Positions 1 through 7,238 of a stretch of DNA of 22,973 nucleotides are shown piece by piece. The DNA is taken from contig CAMNBS010000010.1 in NCBI GenBank assembly GCA_946533175.1, positions 1 through 22,973 on the forward strand, read 5' to 3'. A program made the position numbers and the translations under genes. Every line of letters begins with the position of its first letter. The stretch's first letter is position 1. Source of the stretch: an uncultured Clostridia bacterium. Lineage in GTDB: Bacteria > Bacillota_I > Bacilli_A > RF39 > UBA660. The notes below the pieces were generated by a model. It did no database searches, was not told the DNA's origin, and worked only from the letters and a program-made list of their open reading frames with translations.

Positions 1-13
1 AGGTTTCCCTTTT

Positions 14-202
14 TTATTTTTTTTCTATGGCACTTGTTGGACAACTTTCTAAAGCTTCTTCTACAGTATTTTCATTAACTTTACTAAAATCTTCACATAC
101 AACTGATGATAATCCATCATCATCAAGTTGGAATACTTCTGGGCAGATAGCTTCACAAGCTCCACAGCCAATACAATTATCTCTATTTACTACTACTTTC
201 AT
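14..202 (-). CDS. Ferredoxin, single [4Fe-4S] cluster
   Basis: A 62-residue soluble electron carrier. The cluster ligands are visible as C10-x2-C13-x2-C16 near the N-terminus and C54 followed by Pro in the motif SCPTSAI; C20 and C36 are extra cysteines. This is the layout of the monocluster ferredoxins of anaerobic Bacillota, which pass low-potential electrons between oxidoreductases in the cytosol. The start codon has a clean GGAGG site about 4-8 bases upstream (plus-strand 207-211). It stands alone on the minus strand, divergent from the next gene, so its redox partner cannot be read from context. The gene ends 13 bases from the window edge and its terminator is not visible in full. Family assignment is firm; partner and pathway are unknown. 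Confidence 0.93.
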   Translation of the reverse strand: MKVVVNRDNCIGCGACEAICPEVFQLDDDGLSSVVCEDFSKVNENTVEEALESCPTSAIEKK

Positions 203-219
203 AATTCCTCCTACTTAAC

Positions 220-248
220 ATTATATAGAAAAAATATAATAAATGCAA
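220..248 (-). promoter_or_regulatory. Promoter of the ferredoxin gene
   Basis: Read on the minus strand, TTGCAT (plus 243-248) and a perfect TATAAT (plus 220-225) are separated by 17 bases. The expected transcript start lies just before the GGAGG site of the ferredoxin. Sequence match only. Confidence 0.55.
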
Positions 249-256
249 TTATCTTC

Positions 257-285
257 TTAACAAAATAAAAAAAATTTGTTATGAT
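257..285 (+). promoter_or_regulatory. Promoter of the acidic tail-anchored protein gene
   Basis: TTAACA (257-262), a 17-base spacer and TATGAT (280-285) match a housekeeping sigma promoter. The start codon lies 24 bases further on. It overlaps the divergent ferredoxin promoter region, so the two genes share a control region of about 100 bases. Confidence 0.5.
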
Positions 286-309
286 AATAACAGAGAGTAT
301 GGTGATTAG

Positions 310-984
310 ATGAGTAGGATGGAAAAGTACCAAGAAGATACTGAAAATGTGCAAGATGAAAAAGATGCCAATTTAAGTAGAATTAGTCGTAATCAAGAAT
401 TGTATCAGGATGTTTACTTAAATAAGTCAGTTGTTGATATTAATAATATTTTAGATACTGAGAAAGAAAGCGTTGAAGAACAAGAAAAGACAAAGGAATA
501 TGCTAAAATAGAGTATGAAGAAAAATCCTATAGTGTTAATGATTATTTAAAAAAAGCTCATGAACGTCTTACTCCTGATAATGCTATGCGAAATTTGGAT
601 AACAAGGATTTTGTGGAACAAGAAAACGAAATATCTAAATTAATAGAGAGTATTGATGAAAAAGAAAAAGATTTGGATTTGTTTAGTGATTTAGTAGGTG
701 ATGATGCTGATACTTTAGTTGAAGGACAACTAAAAGGAAATATCTTTGAGTTGGATAATTTTACGGAAGAGAGTTTATCATTTGATGATGCTCAATTAGA
801 TAAAGCATTAAGTGATGATACGATAGTTAGTGTTGAACAACAAATAGAAAAAAAAGAGGATAATTTTCAAGATATTTTTCTTGATGAAGTGCATAGAAAA
901 AACAAAACGCTGTTGCCACTTATTATTTTTTTGATTACTTTAGTTGCTCTAATTGCCGTAATATTAATTATTGTATTTAAATAA
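310..984 (+). CDS. Acidic tail-anchored membrane protein, unknown function
   Basis: I do not recognise a family. The 224-residue product is strongly acidic and hydrophilic for its first ~195 residues, with many Asp/Glu/Lys and no Cys, and looks largely disordered or helical. It ends in one hydrophobic segment (about residues 201-223, LLPLIIFLITLVALIAVILII) followed only by VFK, preceded by the basic patch HRKNK. That is a C-terminal tail anchor with a large cytoplasmic acidic domain. The start at 310 has GGTGAT (301-306) three bases upstream; an ATG at 319 is an alternative. No terminator separates it from the rimP operon, so some transcripts may run on. Real gene judged by length, start signals and the well-formed membrane tail. 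Confidence 0.75.
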   Translation: MSRMEKYQEDTENVQDEKDANLSRISRNQELYQDVYLNKSVVDINNILDTEKESVEEQEKTKEYAKIEYEEKSYSVNDYLKKAHERLTPDNAMRNLDNKDFVEQENEISKLIESIDEKEKDLDLFSDLVGDDADTLVEGQLKGNIFELDNFTEESLSFDDAQLDKALSDDTIVSVEQQIEKKEDNFQDIFLDEVHRKNKTLLPLIIFLITLVALIAVILIIVFK

Positions 985-990
985 AAACTA

Positions 991-1018
991 TTGAAATAAA
1001 CCAAAAATATGATATAAT
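991..1018 (+). promoter_or_regulatory. Promoter of the rimP-nusA-infB operon
   Basis: TTGAAA (991-996), a 16-base spacer and TATAAT (1013-1018), with TG at 1010-1011 giving an extended -10 (TGATATAAT). The predicted transcript start near 1025 falls right before the hairpin at 1028-1044. Confidence 0.65.
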
Positions 1019-1027
1019 AACTTTGTT

Positions 1028-1050
1028 GAGTGGCGATGCCACTCTTTAAT
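1028..1050 (+). promoter_or_regulatory. Leader hairpin of the rimP-nusA operon
   Basis: A perfect 7-bp stem GAGTGGC (1028-1034) / GCCACTC (1038-1044) with loop GAT is followed by a weak U-rich run TTTAATTTATCTTT. A short GC-rich hairpin before rimP is a recurring feature of Bacillota. In Bacillus subtilis the rimP leader carries a NusA-dependent attenuator, to my knowledge. Here the hairpin starts only a few bases after the predicted transcript start, so it could instead protect the 5' end, or stop readthrough from the upstream gene. Confidence 0.6.
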
Positions 1051-1071
1051 TTATCTTTGAAGGAGAAAAAT

Positions 1072-1335
1072 GTGGAAGAGAATGTAAAAAAAATTATTGG
1101 AAGTAGTTTAGATAATTTAAAATTAACAGTAGATAGTGTTACTTTTGAGAAAGAGGGAAAAATTAATTATTTAAGAATATGCTTAGATAGTGAGGAAACA
1201 ATTGATATTGATAAAATAGTCGAAGCTACCAAGATTATTAATCCTTTAATGGATAAGAATGATGATTTAATTCAAGAAAAATATGTCCTTGATATTTATG
1301 GAAAGAGTAAAGGTGAAGAAAATGAGAAAAATTAA
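1072..1335 (+). CDS. rimP: Ribosome maturation factor RimP, N-terminal domain only
   Basis: An 87-residue protein matching the N-terminal alpha/beta domain of RimP, which helps assemble the 30S subunit. Recognisable parts are the strand-turn-strand around residues 18-38 (VDSVTFEKEGKINYLRICLD), the helix DIDKIVEATKIINPLMDK, and YVLDIYG near the end, which corresponds to the conserved strand before SSPGxDRPL. RimP is normally about 150 residues with a C-terminal SH3-like domain; here the protein stops right after that strand, and the SSPG motif and the whole C-terminal domain are missing. The start is taken as GTG at 1072 because AAGGAG (1060-1065) sits six bases upstream; the in-frame GTG at 1030 lies inside the leader hairpin. 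Position before nusA supports the call. The last 14 bases overlap nusA. Confidence 0.8.
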   Translation: MEENVKKIIGSSLDNLKLTVDSVTFEKEGKINYLRICLDSEETIDIDKIVEATKIINPLMDKNDDLIQEKYVLDIYGKSKGEENEKN

Positions 1336-2416
1336 AAAAGAAGAAAAGATGGATCCTACAAAAGAGTTTTTAGGTGCATTGGATGCAATTGTTAAAGAAA
1401 AAGGTATTGATAAAAATCAAGTTTTAGAAGCAATGGAACTTGCTCTTGCATCAGCATATAAAAAACATACTGGAAAAAGTAATGGAAAAGCGAAAGTTAA
1501 TCCAGTAACTGGAGAAATTAAAGTATATTCATTTATGACTGTTGTTGAGGAAGTTACTAACCCTGAAACAGAAATAAGTCTTGCTGATGCAAAAAAAATA
1601 AATGATAAATTAGAAATTGGTGATACTATTGATGAAGAAGTTACTACAGAAGATTTTGGACGTGTAGCAGCATCGACAGCTAAACAAGTAGTAATTCAAA
1701 AAGTACGTGAGGCAGAACGTCAAGTAACTCTTGATACATACAAAGACAAACAAGATGAATTATTGATTGGAACAGTTGCATTAGAAGATACGGATAATTA
1801 TTATATTGATTTAGGACGAAGTAATGGAATTCTTCCTAAAAAAGATATTATTCCTGGTGAGACGATTGAAATGGGTAGTACAATTAAGGTTTATGTAACT
1901 AAAATTGATAATACAGGACGTAATTTAGTTATTAAATTATCAAGATGCCATTATGGTTTTGTTAAAAGATTATTTGAACTAGAAATCCCTGAATTTAGTG
2001 ATGGAACATTATTGATGTATGGTGTTGCTCGTGATCCTGGGGTACGTAGTAAAGTAGCGGTATATACGGAAAAATCAAACTTTGAACCAATTGGTGCTTG
2101 TATTGGGGAAAAAGGAAGTCGTATTGCCAATATTATTAAAGAGCTTCATGGTGAAAAAATCGATGTTATTAAATATGATAATGATCCTAAAGTATTTATC
2201 GAAAATGCTTTAGCTCCTGCAAAAAATTTAACAGTTTTAATTACCAATGAAAAAGCACGTGAAGCGATTGTTGTAGCAGATGATGATAATTTTTCATTAG
2301 CAATTGGTAAAAAAGGTATGAATGCTCGTCTTGCATCACGTCTTACAAAATACAAGATTGATGTTAAGAGTATGAAAGAAGCTTCGGAAATGGGAATTAA
2401 TATAAAAGGTGAATAA
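1322..2416 (+). CDS. nusA: Transcription termination/antitermination factor NusA
   Basis: A 364-residue NusA that binds RNA polymerase and nascent RNA to control pausing, termination and antitermination. Domain order is standard: N-terminal polymerase-binding domain (FLGALDAIVKEKGIDKNQVLEAMELALASAYKK), S1 domain from about residue 144 (LIGTVALEDTDNYYIDLG), KH1 from about 255 with GACIGEKGSRI, and KH2 near 328 with GKKGMNARLASRL. No C-terminal acidic repeats, as is usual outside Proteobacteria. I chose ATG 1322, which has AAAGGTGA (1309-1316) five bases upstream and overlaps the end of rimP; ATG 1349, where homology to other NusA proteins begins, is possible but has a weaker site. The stop overlaps the ylxR start by one base (TAATG), suggesting translational coupling. 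Confidence 0.96.
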   Translation: MRKIKKEEKMDPTKEFLGALDAIVKEKGIDKNQVLEAMELALASAYKKHTGKSNGKAKVNPVTGEIKVYSFMTVVEEVTNPETEISLADAKKINDKLEIGDTIDEEVTTEDFGRVAASTAKQVVIQKVREAERQVTLDTYKDKQDELLIGTVALEDTDNYYIDLGRSNGILPKKDIIPGETIEMGSTIKVYVTKIDNTGRNLVIKLSRCHYGFVKRLFELEIPEFSDGTLLMYGVARDPGVRSKVAVYTEKSNFEPIGACIGEKGSRIANIIKELHGEKIDVIKYDNDPKVFIENALAPAKNLTVLITNEKAREAIVVADDDNFSLAIGKKGMNARLASRLTKYKIDVKSMKEASEMGINIKGE

Positions 2417-2679
2417 TGAAAGTAAAGAAAATTCCTATGCGTACCTGTGTTGTTTCTAATGAGAGATGCCCTAAAAATGAATTATTAAGAATTGTTAGAA
2501 CTCCAGAAGGTGAAATAAAAATTGATGAAACAGGAAAATTAAATGGTCATGGTGCATATATTAAAAAAGATTTAGATGTACTAGATAAAGCAAGAAAAAC
2601 AAAAGCATTAGCTAGACATTTGGAGTGTGAAATCACTGATGATTTTTATGAAGAAGTAAAAAAAGTAATAAATAATTAA
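2416..2679 (+). CDS. rnpM: YlxR/RnpM family RNA-binding protein (DUF448)
   Basis: An 87-residue small basic protein with the family signature: RTCV near the N-terminus, then ELLRIVRTPEGEIKIDETGK and GHGAYI. YlxR has been described in Bacillus as RnpM, which binds RNase P RNA and tunes its activity. The usual RTCVGC is RTCVVSNERC here and the glycine-rich GRGAY is GHGAY, both mild departures. It sits between nusA and infB as in most Bacillota, but the L7Ae-like ylxQ gene that normally follows is absent. Its start shares one base with the nusA stop; the gap to infB is 24 bases. Family call is firm. Confidence 0.92.
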   Translation: MKVKKIPMRTCVVSNERCPKNELLRIVRTPEGEIKIDETGKLNGHGAYIKKDLDVLDKARKTKALARHLECEITDDFYEEVKKVINN

Positions 2680-2703
2680 ATAAAGAAAAGGTAGGTGGTA
2701 TAA

Positions 2704-4833
2704 ATGAATATTTTAGAGTATGCAATGGATGTTGATAAAGATGTTTCTCTAATATTAGATTTATGTAAAAAGGTAGGTATTAATAAAACTAAAGAGGATG
2801 ATTTTTTAACTGACGAAGAGATTACTATTTTAGATATTGAACTTGATAATATGAAAGAAAACCTTAATCCTGATTATGAAGTTGATGAAGAATTAGAAGA
2901 AAAAGTATCAAACTTAGTTAGTAGCATCGATATTGATTTAGATAAAGTTAATACTAAAGTAGAAAAATTAAAGAAACAAGATAATCAAAAAGTCAAAGAA
3001 AAAAATATTAATGCCTCAAATAAAGCAAAATTCTTAAAAGGAAAAAAAGAAATTTATAAACACCGCGATAAGTTAATGACTAATCAAGAAGATGGTGATG
3101 TCATTGTTTATAGTGATAATATGACTGTAGGAATGCTCGCTGAAAGGTTAAAGATTAGTCCAGCTGAAATAATTAAGAAACTCTTTGAATTAGGAGTTAT
3201 GGCTACAATTAATCAAGAAATAAATTATGATATTTGTGAAATGATTGTTGTCGACTATGATAAAAAGTTAAAAAGAGAAGAACAAACGGATAAATCAAAC
3301 TTTGAACAATATGAGATAGTTGACCGTGAAGAGGACTTAGAACTTCGTCCACCAGTAATTACGATTATGGGACATGTTGATCATGGTAAAACAACACTTC
3401 TAGATACTATTCGTAAAACTAATGTGGCTAGTGGTGAAGCTGGTGGAATTACGCAAGCTATTGGAGCTTACCAAGTTGTTGTTGATGGTAAAAAAATTAC
3501 TTTTATTGATACTCCAGGTCATGAAGCTTTTACAGAAATGCGTAGTCGTGGGGCGAGTGTTACGGATATTGTTGTTTTAATTGTGGCAGCTAATGATGGT
3601 GTAATGCCTCAGACTAAAGAAGCAATTGATCATGCTAAAGCAGCTAATGTTCCAATTGTTGTTGCGATAAATAAAATTGATTTACCTGATGCCAATGTTG
3701 ATCGTGTTTTAACTGAATTAACAGAAAATGGTCTAGTTCCAGAAAAATTTGGTGGGGATGTTGTAACTTGTAATATTTCTGCTAAAAAGGGAACTGGGGT
3801 AAATGAATTATTAGAAACACTTTTATTAATTAGCGAAATGCGTGAATTAAAAGCTAATCCTAATCGTTATGCCACTGGTACTGTTCTTGAAGCTAGAACC
3901 GATAATAAAGTAGGAAGTATTGTTAGTTTATTAGTTCAAAGTGGAACATTACGAATAGGTGATCCAGTTGTTATTGGTAATAGTTATGGAAAAATACGTA
4001 GTCTAAAAGATGATAAAGGAAATAATATTACTATGGCTTCTCCTTCAACACCTGTTGAAATAACGGGAATTAACGAATTACCAACTGCAGGTGATAAGTT
4101 TATGGCTTTTGAAACAGAAAAAGAAGCTAGAAGTATTAGTGAAGAACGTAAATTAAGAAGTCATCATAAAGATACTAACCGAGCTGGAATGAGTTTGGAT
4201 GAATTGTATTCAATGGTTCGTGATGGCGTTAAGGAAATCAATGTTTTAGTTAAATGTGACGTTAAAGGTAGTGAAGAAGCAGTTCGTAATTCTTTAAATA
4301 AAATTAATATTGATGATGTTCGAATTAATATTATTCGTAGTGGAGTAGGAACAATTACGGAAAGTGATGTAAAGTTAGCTCAAGCCTCCAATGCTATTAT
4401 TATTGGTTTTAACGTAAGACCTAATAATAAAACAAATGATTTAGCTAAGGAAAATAACGTAGAAATAAGATTATATAATATTATCTATAAAGTTGTTGAA
4501 GATATGGAAGCAGCAATTAAGGGAATTCTTGATCCTGTATATGAAGAAAAGGTTACTGGTGTTTGTGAAGTAAGACAAATTTTCAAATTTTCTAAAATTG
4601 GTAATATAGCAGGCTGTCATGTAACAAGTGGAACGATAAAAAATGGTAGTGATGCTCGAATTGTTCGCGATGGTATTGTAATTTATACAAGTAAAATTGC
4701 TTCTTTACAACATGAAAAAGATCAAGTTAAAGAGGTTGTGTCTGGATATGATTGTGGTCTTACAATTCTTGATTATCAAGATATCCGTGAAGGCGATGTA
4801 ATAGAGACATTTATGATGGTTGAGGTTAAATAA
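2704..4833 (+). CDS. infB: Translation initiation factor IF-2
   Basis: A 709-residue GTPase that places initiator fMet-tRNA on the ribosome. G-domain motifs are complete: G1 GHVDHGKT (223-230), G3 DTPGHE (269-274), G4 NKID (323-326) and G5 SAKKG (from 359). Domains II, III and the C-terminal fMet-tRNA-binding domain follow to residue 709. The IF2_N fold is at about 140-185 (MTVGMLAERLKISPAEIIKKLFELGVM). The first ~50 residues (around LILDLCKKVGI) look like a diverged copy of the first N-terminal helical module, followed by an acidic then Lys-rich linker shorter than in many bacteria. The start has AGGTAGGTGGT just upstream. The TAA overlaps the rbfA ATG by one base. Confidence 0.97.
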   Translation: MNILEYAMDVDKDVSLILDLCKKVGINKTKEDDFLTDEEITILDIELDNMKENLNPDYEVDEELEEKVSNLVSSIDIDLDKVNTKVEKLKKQDNQKVKEKNINASNKAKFLKGKKEIYKHRDKLMTNQEDGDVIVYSDNMTVGMLAERLKISPAEIIKKLFELGVMATINQEINYDICEMIVVDYDKKLKREEQTDKSNFEQYEIVDREEDLELRPPVITIMGHVDHGKTTLLDTIRKTNVASGEAGGITQAIGAYQVVVDGKKITFIDTPGHEAFTEMRSRGASVTDIVVLIVAANDGVMPQTKEAIDHAKAANVPIVVAINKIDLPDANVDRVLTELTENGLVPEKFGGDVVTCNISAKKGTGVNELLETLLLISEMRELKANPNRYATGTVLEARTDNKVGSIVSLLVQSGTLRIGDPVVIGNSYGKIRSLKDDKGNNITMASPSTPVEITGINELPTAGDKFMAFETEKEARSISEERKLRSHHKDTNRAGMSLDELYSMVRDGVKEINVLVKCDVKGSEEAVRNSLNKINIDDVRINIIRSGVGTITESDVKLAQASNAIIIGFNVRPNNKTNDLAKENNVEIRLYNIIYKVVEDMEAAIKGILDPVYEEKVTGVCEVRQIFKFSKIGNIAGCHVTSGTIKNGSDARIVRDGIVIYTSKIASLQHEKDQVKEVVSGYDCGLTILDYQDIREGDVIETFMMVEVK

Positions 4834-5183
4834 TGAACAGTGTTAAGATAGAAAGACTAAATAACTTAGTTTTAGCTGAATTATCCAAAATTATTTTTAA
4901 AGAAATAAAAAATCCTTTAATTAAAACTATAACCTTAACAGCTGTTGAAATAACAAATGATTTATCTTTTGCTAAGGTATATTTTACTTGTATGAATAAT
5001 GATAAAGATAAATTATTACAAGAACTTAATGATGCTAAAGGCTTTCTACGTACTAAACTTGCAGAAAATATTGATATTCGCCATACTCCTGAATTAGTTT
5101 TCGTTTATGATGAATCAATTGATTATGGTTTAAATATTGAAAGAATTATTCAAAAAATACATGAAGAAGAAAAGAATGGATAA
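4833..5183 (+). CDS. rbfA: Ribosome-binding factor A
   Basis: A 116-residue KH-like protein that acts in late 16S rRNA maturation and 30S assembly, especially in the cold. Family features are the N-terminal helix with RLNNLVLAELSKII, the strand pair ITLTAVEITNDLSFAKVYFT, FLRTKLAENIDIRHTPELVFVYDESIDYG, and a final helix IERIIQKIHEEE. Length is typical. It is the last gene of the rimP operon: its start overlaps the infB stop (TAATG) and its stop codon is inside the terminator stem at 5170-5201. truB, which usually comes next in Bacillota, is found at 17552 instead. Confidence 0.95.
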   Translation: MNSVKIERLNNLVLAELSKIIFKEIKNPLIKTITLTAVEITNDLSFAKVYFTCMNNDKDKLLQELNDAKGFLRTKLAENIDIRHTPELVFVYDESIDYGLNIERIIQKIHEEEKNG

Positions 5184-5201
5184 AATTATTCATTCTTTTT
5201 T
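5170..5201 (+). terminator. Terminator of the rimP-rbfA operon
   Basis: The left arm 5170-5183 (containing GAATGGATAA) pairs with the right arm 5186-5199 (TTATTCATTC plus T's), with one G-T wobble, and the T run continues to 5201. The rbfA stop codon TAA (5181-5183) is the top of the left arm. Confidence 0.75.
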
Positions 5202-5229
5202 GACATCAAGTAATAGCATTCAATATTGT
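5200..5229 (+). promoter_or_regulatory. Possible promoter of the AMP-ligase gene
   Basis: A consensus TTGACA (5200-5205) overlaps the end of the terminator T run; an 18-base spacer leads to the poor -10 TATTGT (5224-5229). A TATGAT at 5232-5237 is an alternative -10 but lies too far from that -35 box. Weak prediction. Confidence 0.35.
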
Positions 5230-5289
5230 TTTATGATATATTTATTATTGTGAGATAGGATATTGATATTTTTAAGAGGAGGTTTTATA

Positions 5290-7182
5290 GTGAAACAAGA
5301 AGATATTGATGCATATCATTTATTTATTGAGGGATTGTCTCGTGAAGAAAAATTAGAACATTTAAAATATTTAAGAGAATTACAAAAAGGAAAGATACAA
5401 GGACCAATTACTGGTTATGCTTCAATTGATATGCCTTGGCTTTGGGCAACAAACGAAGAAACAGATCGTGATGAAATTGTGCCAATGACAATGTGGCAGG
5501 TATTAAAAACAAATGCTCAAAACTATCGAGGAATAAATGCTCTTATCTATGAAGGAACAGAAATAACTTATGAAAAATTAATTGAAGAAATAGAACATGT
5601 TGCTAAGTCATTTTCTAAGTTAGGAGTTCGTAGTGGAGATAATGTTATTATTTGTATGGCTAATACGCCAGAGTTTGTATATGCCTTTTATGCATTAATT
5701 AAAATAGGGGCTATTCCTAACTTGATTGAACCAAGAACAAATGCTAAACGAATATTAAGTTATATTGAAATGGCTCAAGCTAAATATATGATAATGATTG
5801 ATAAGTGTTATGAAAATATGGAAAAAATACGAAGAGAAAGTCCATTACTTAAAATTGTTTCAGTATCACCAAGTGCTTCTTTAAAAGGAATTAAAAAGCA
5901 TCTTTACAATTTGACTCATAAGAAAGTTAAGTCAGAAAGTATTTATATTGATTATGAAGATTTTTATCGGATGGGAAATCGTTGGTTTACAGTGGGTGAC
6001 TTTCCTTATGAAAAAGATCGTACAACTGTTGTAGTTTATACTAGTGGTACTAGCGGTGTACCAAAGGGTGTTTGCCTTCGAAATGAAACATATAATGGAC
6101 AAAATTTACAAATTAAATATTCTGGTTTCTTTCCTAAAAAAGGTGAAATATTTTTAGGAAATGTTCCTTTTTTCTCGGCTTATGGTTCAAGTAGTGGAAT
6201 GCATAATGCTTTATCAAATGGGGTTACTATTTATTTAATACCTGGTCCAAAATTAGAAAAATTTCCATATTATATAAAAAAATCAAAAGCAACTTTTGTG
6301 ATGGGATCACCAAGACATTTTGAAATACTTGATGAATATTTAATGCGTCATCCACACGAAAGATTAGATTATGTTAAGTGTTTAGTCTCTGGTGGTGATA
6401 AAATTTTAGAAGAACATGAAAGTCACATGAACGAGACTTTTACATCTCGTGGAGGTCCAAAAATTAAAAAAGGGTTAGGTTCTACTGAAAATGGTGGTGG
6501 TTTTACAACTACATCGACAGATAAAGATAATAAAATTGGTAGTGTTGGAATACCTCTTGCACAAAATATTGTTCGAATTGTTGATCCAGTAACTAGAAGA
6601 GAACTTCCTTATGGTGAGGTAGGGGAAATAGAAGTATCAACGATAACTCATGCTAATGGATATTTACATAATTTGGAAGAAACAAGTAAAGCTTATTATC
6701 AAGATGAAACAGGACGAATTTGGCAAAGGACAAAAGATCTTGGATATATTGATCAAGATGGGGCTTTATTCTTTGTTAATCGAATTAGTCAAGCAATAAT
6801 GCGACCTGATGGTCATACAACCCCTCTTTTACCAATTGAAAATGCTGTTGCTAAGTCGCCGTATGTTCATTCCTGTGGGGCAGTAGGAGTAAGGTTTGAT
6901 CAAAATACTGCTGGAGAATTACCAATGCTTTTTGTTAGGTTAAATCCTGATTTTGATTATGATACAGCGATTAGAGATATTATGCGTTTAATTGATGAAT
7001 ATATTCCACCTCGTGAAAGACCTAATTGGATTAGGGTTGTGGACAATATGCCATATACTTTAGTAGAAAAGGTTGATTATCAAGCTTTATCTAAATTAGC
7101 TTATGAAATAGGTGATTTTAAAGAAAAAGTTCTTGATTGTCGAGAAAATGCTAAAGTAAAAAGAAAAATTAAAAAAAGATAA
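5290..7182 (+). CDS. AMP-forming acyl-CoA synthetase / ligase
   Basis: A 630-residue member of the adenylate-forming (ANL) superfamily, which activates a carboxylate with ATP and usually transfers it to CoA. The P-loop-like A3 motif YTSGTSGVPKG begins at residue 250, A5 appears as GLGSTENGG near 395, A7 as RTKDLGYID, and the catalytic lysine is K594 in PYTLVEK, with the usual spacing from Pro. The hinge region reads NRISQAIMRPDGH instead of the common GRxKD, so the hinge Asp is Gln. A basic tail (KVKRKIKKR) ends the protein. The start is GTG 5290 because AGGAGG (5277-5282) is seven bases upstream; an in-frame TTG at 5263 would have that site inside the gene. The chain length suggests a medium- or long-chain acyl substrate, but no pathway neighbour names it. 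Confidence 0.85.
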   Translation: MKQEDIDAYHLFIEGLSREEKLEHLKYLRELQKGKIQGPITGYASIDMPWLWATNEETDRDEIVPMTMWQVLKTNAQNYRGINALIYEGTEITYEKLIEEIEHVAKSFSKLGVRSGDNVIICMANTPEFVYAFYALIKIGAIPNLIEPRTNAKRILSYIEMAQAKYMIMIDKCYENMEKIRRESPLLKIVSVSPSASLKGIKKHLYNLTHKKVKSESIYIDYEDFYRMGNRWFTVGDFPYEKDRTTVVVYTSGTSGVPKGVCLRNETYNGQNLQIKYSGFFPKKGEIFLGNVPFFSAYGSSSGMHNALSNGVTIYLIPGPKLEKFPYYIKKSKATFVMGSPRHFEILDEYLMRHPHERLDYVKCLVSGGDKILEEHESHMNETFTSRGGPKIKKGLGSTENGGGFTTTSTDKDNKIGSVGIPLAQNIVRIVDPVTRRELPYGEVGEIEVSTITHANGYLHNLEETSKAYYQDETGRIWQRTKDLGYIDQDGALFFVNRISQAIMRPDGHTTPLLPIENAVAKSPYVHSCGAVGVRFDQNTAGELPMLFVRLNPDFDYDTAIRDIMRLIDEYIPPRERPNWIRVVDNMPYTLVEKVDYQALSKLAYEIGDFKEKVLDCRENAKVKRKIKKR

Positions 7183-7209
7183 AATAGTATTTAAATATAC
7201 TATTTTTTT
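7181..7209 (+). terminator. Weak terminator after the AMP-ligase gene
   Basis: AAAATAGTAT (7181-7190) pairs perfectly with ATACTATTTT (7197-7206) around a 6-base loop, followed by T's to 7209. The stem is nearly all A-T, so it may only partly stop transcription into the next gene. Confidence 0.5.
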
Positions 7210-7217
7210 GATATAAT
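7209..7217 (+). promoter_or_regulatory. Extended -10 promoter of the pseudo-kinase gene
   Basis: TGATATAAT (7209-7217) is a perfect extended -10 element; the -35 region (TTTAAA, 7190-7195) is poor. The start codon is 21 bases downstream. Confidence 0.5.
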
Positions 7218-7238
7218 ATATATTAGGATGGTGATAAT

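Noticed and set aside
27..218. 63-residue frame opposite the ferredoxin
   Set aside because: It is the antisense of a clear ferredoxin gene, with no start signals.
1030..1071. Upstream GTG start for rimP giving a 101-residue protein
   Set aside because: That codon lies inside the leader hairpin with no ribosome site, while GTG 1072 has AAGGAG six bases upstream and begins where RimP homology begins.
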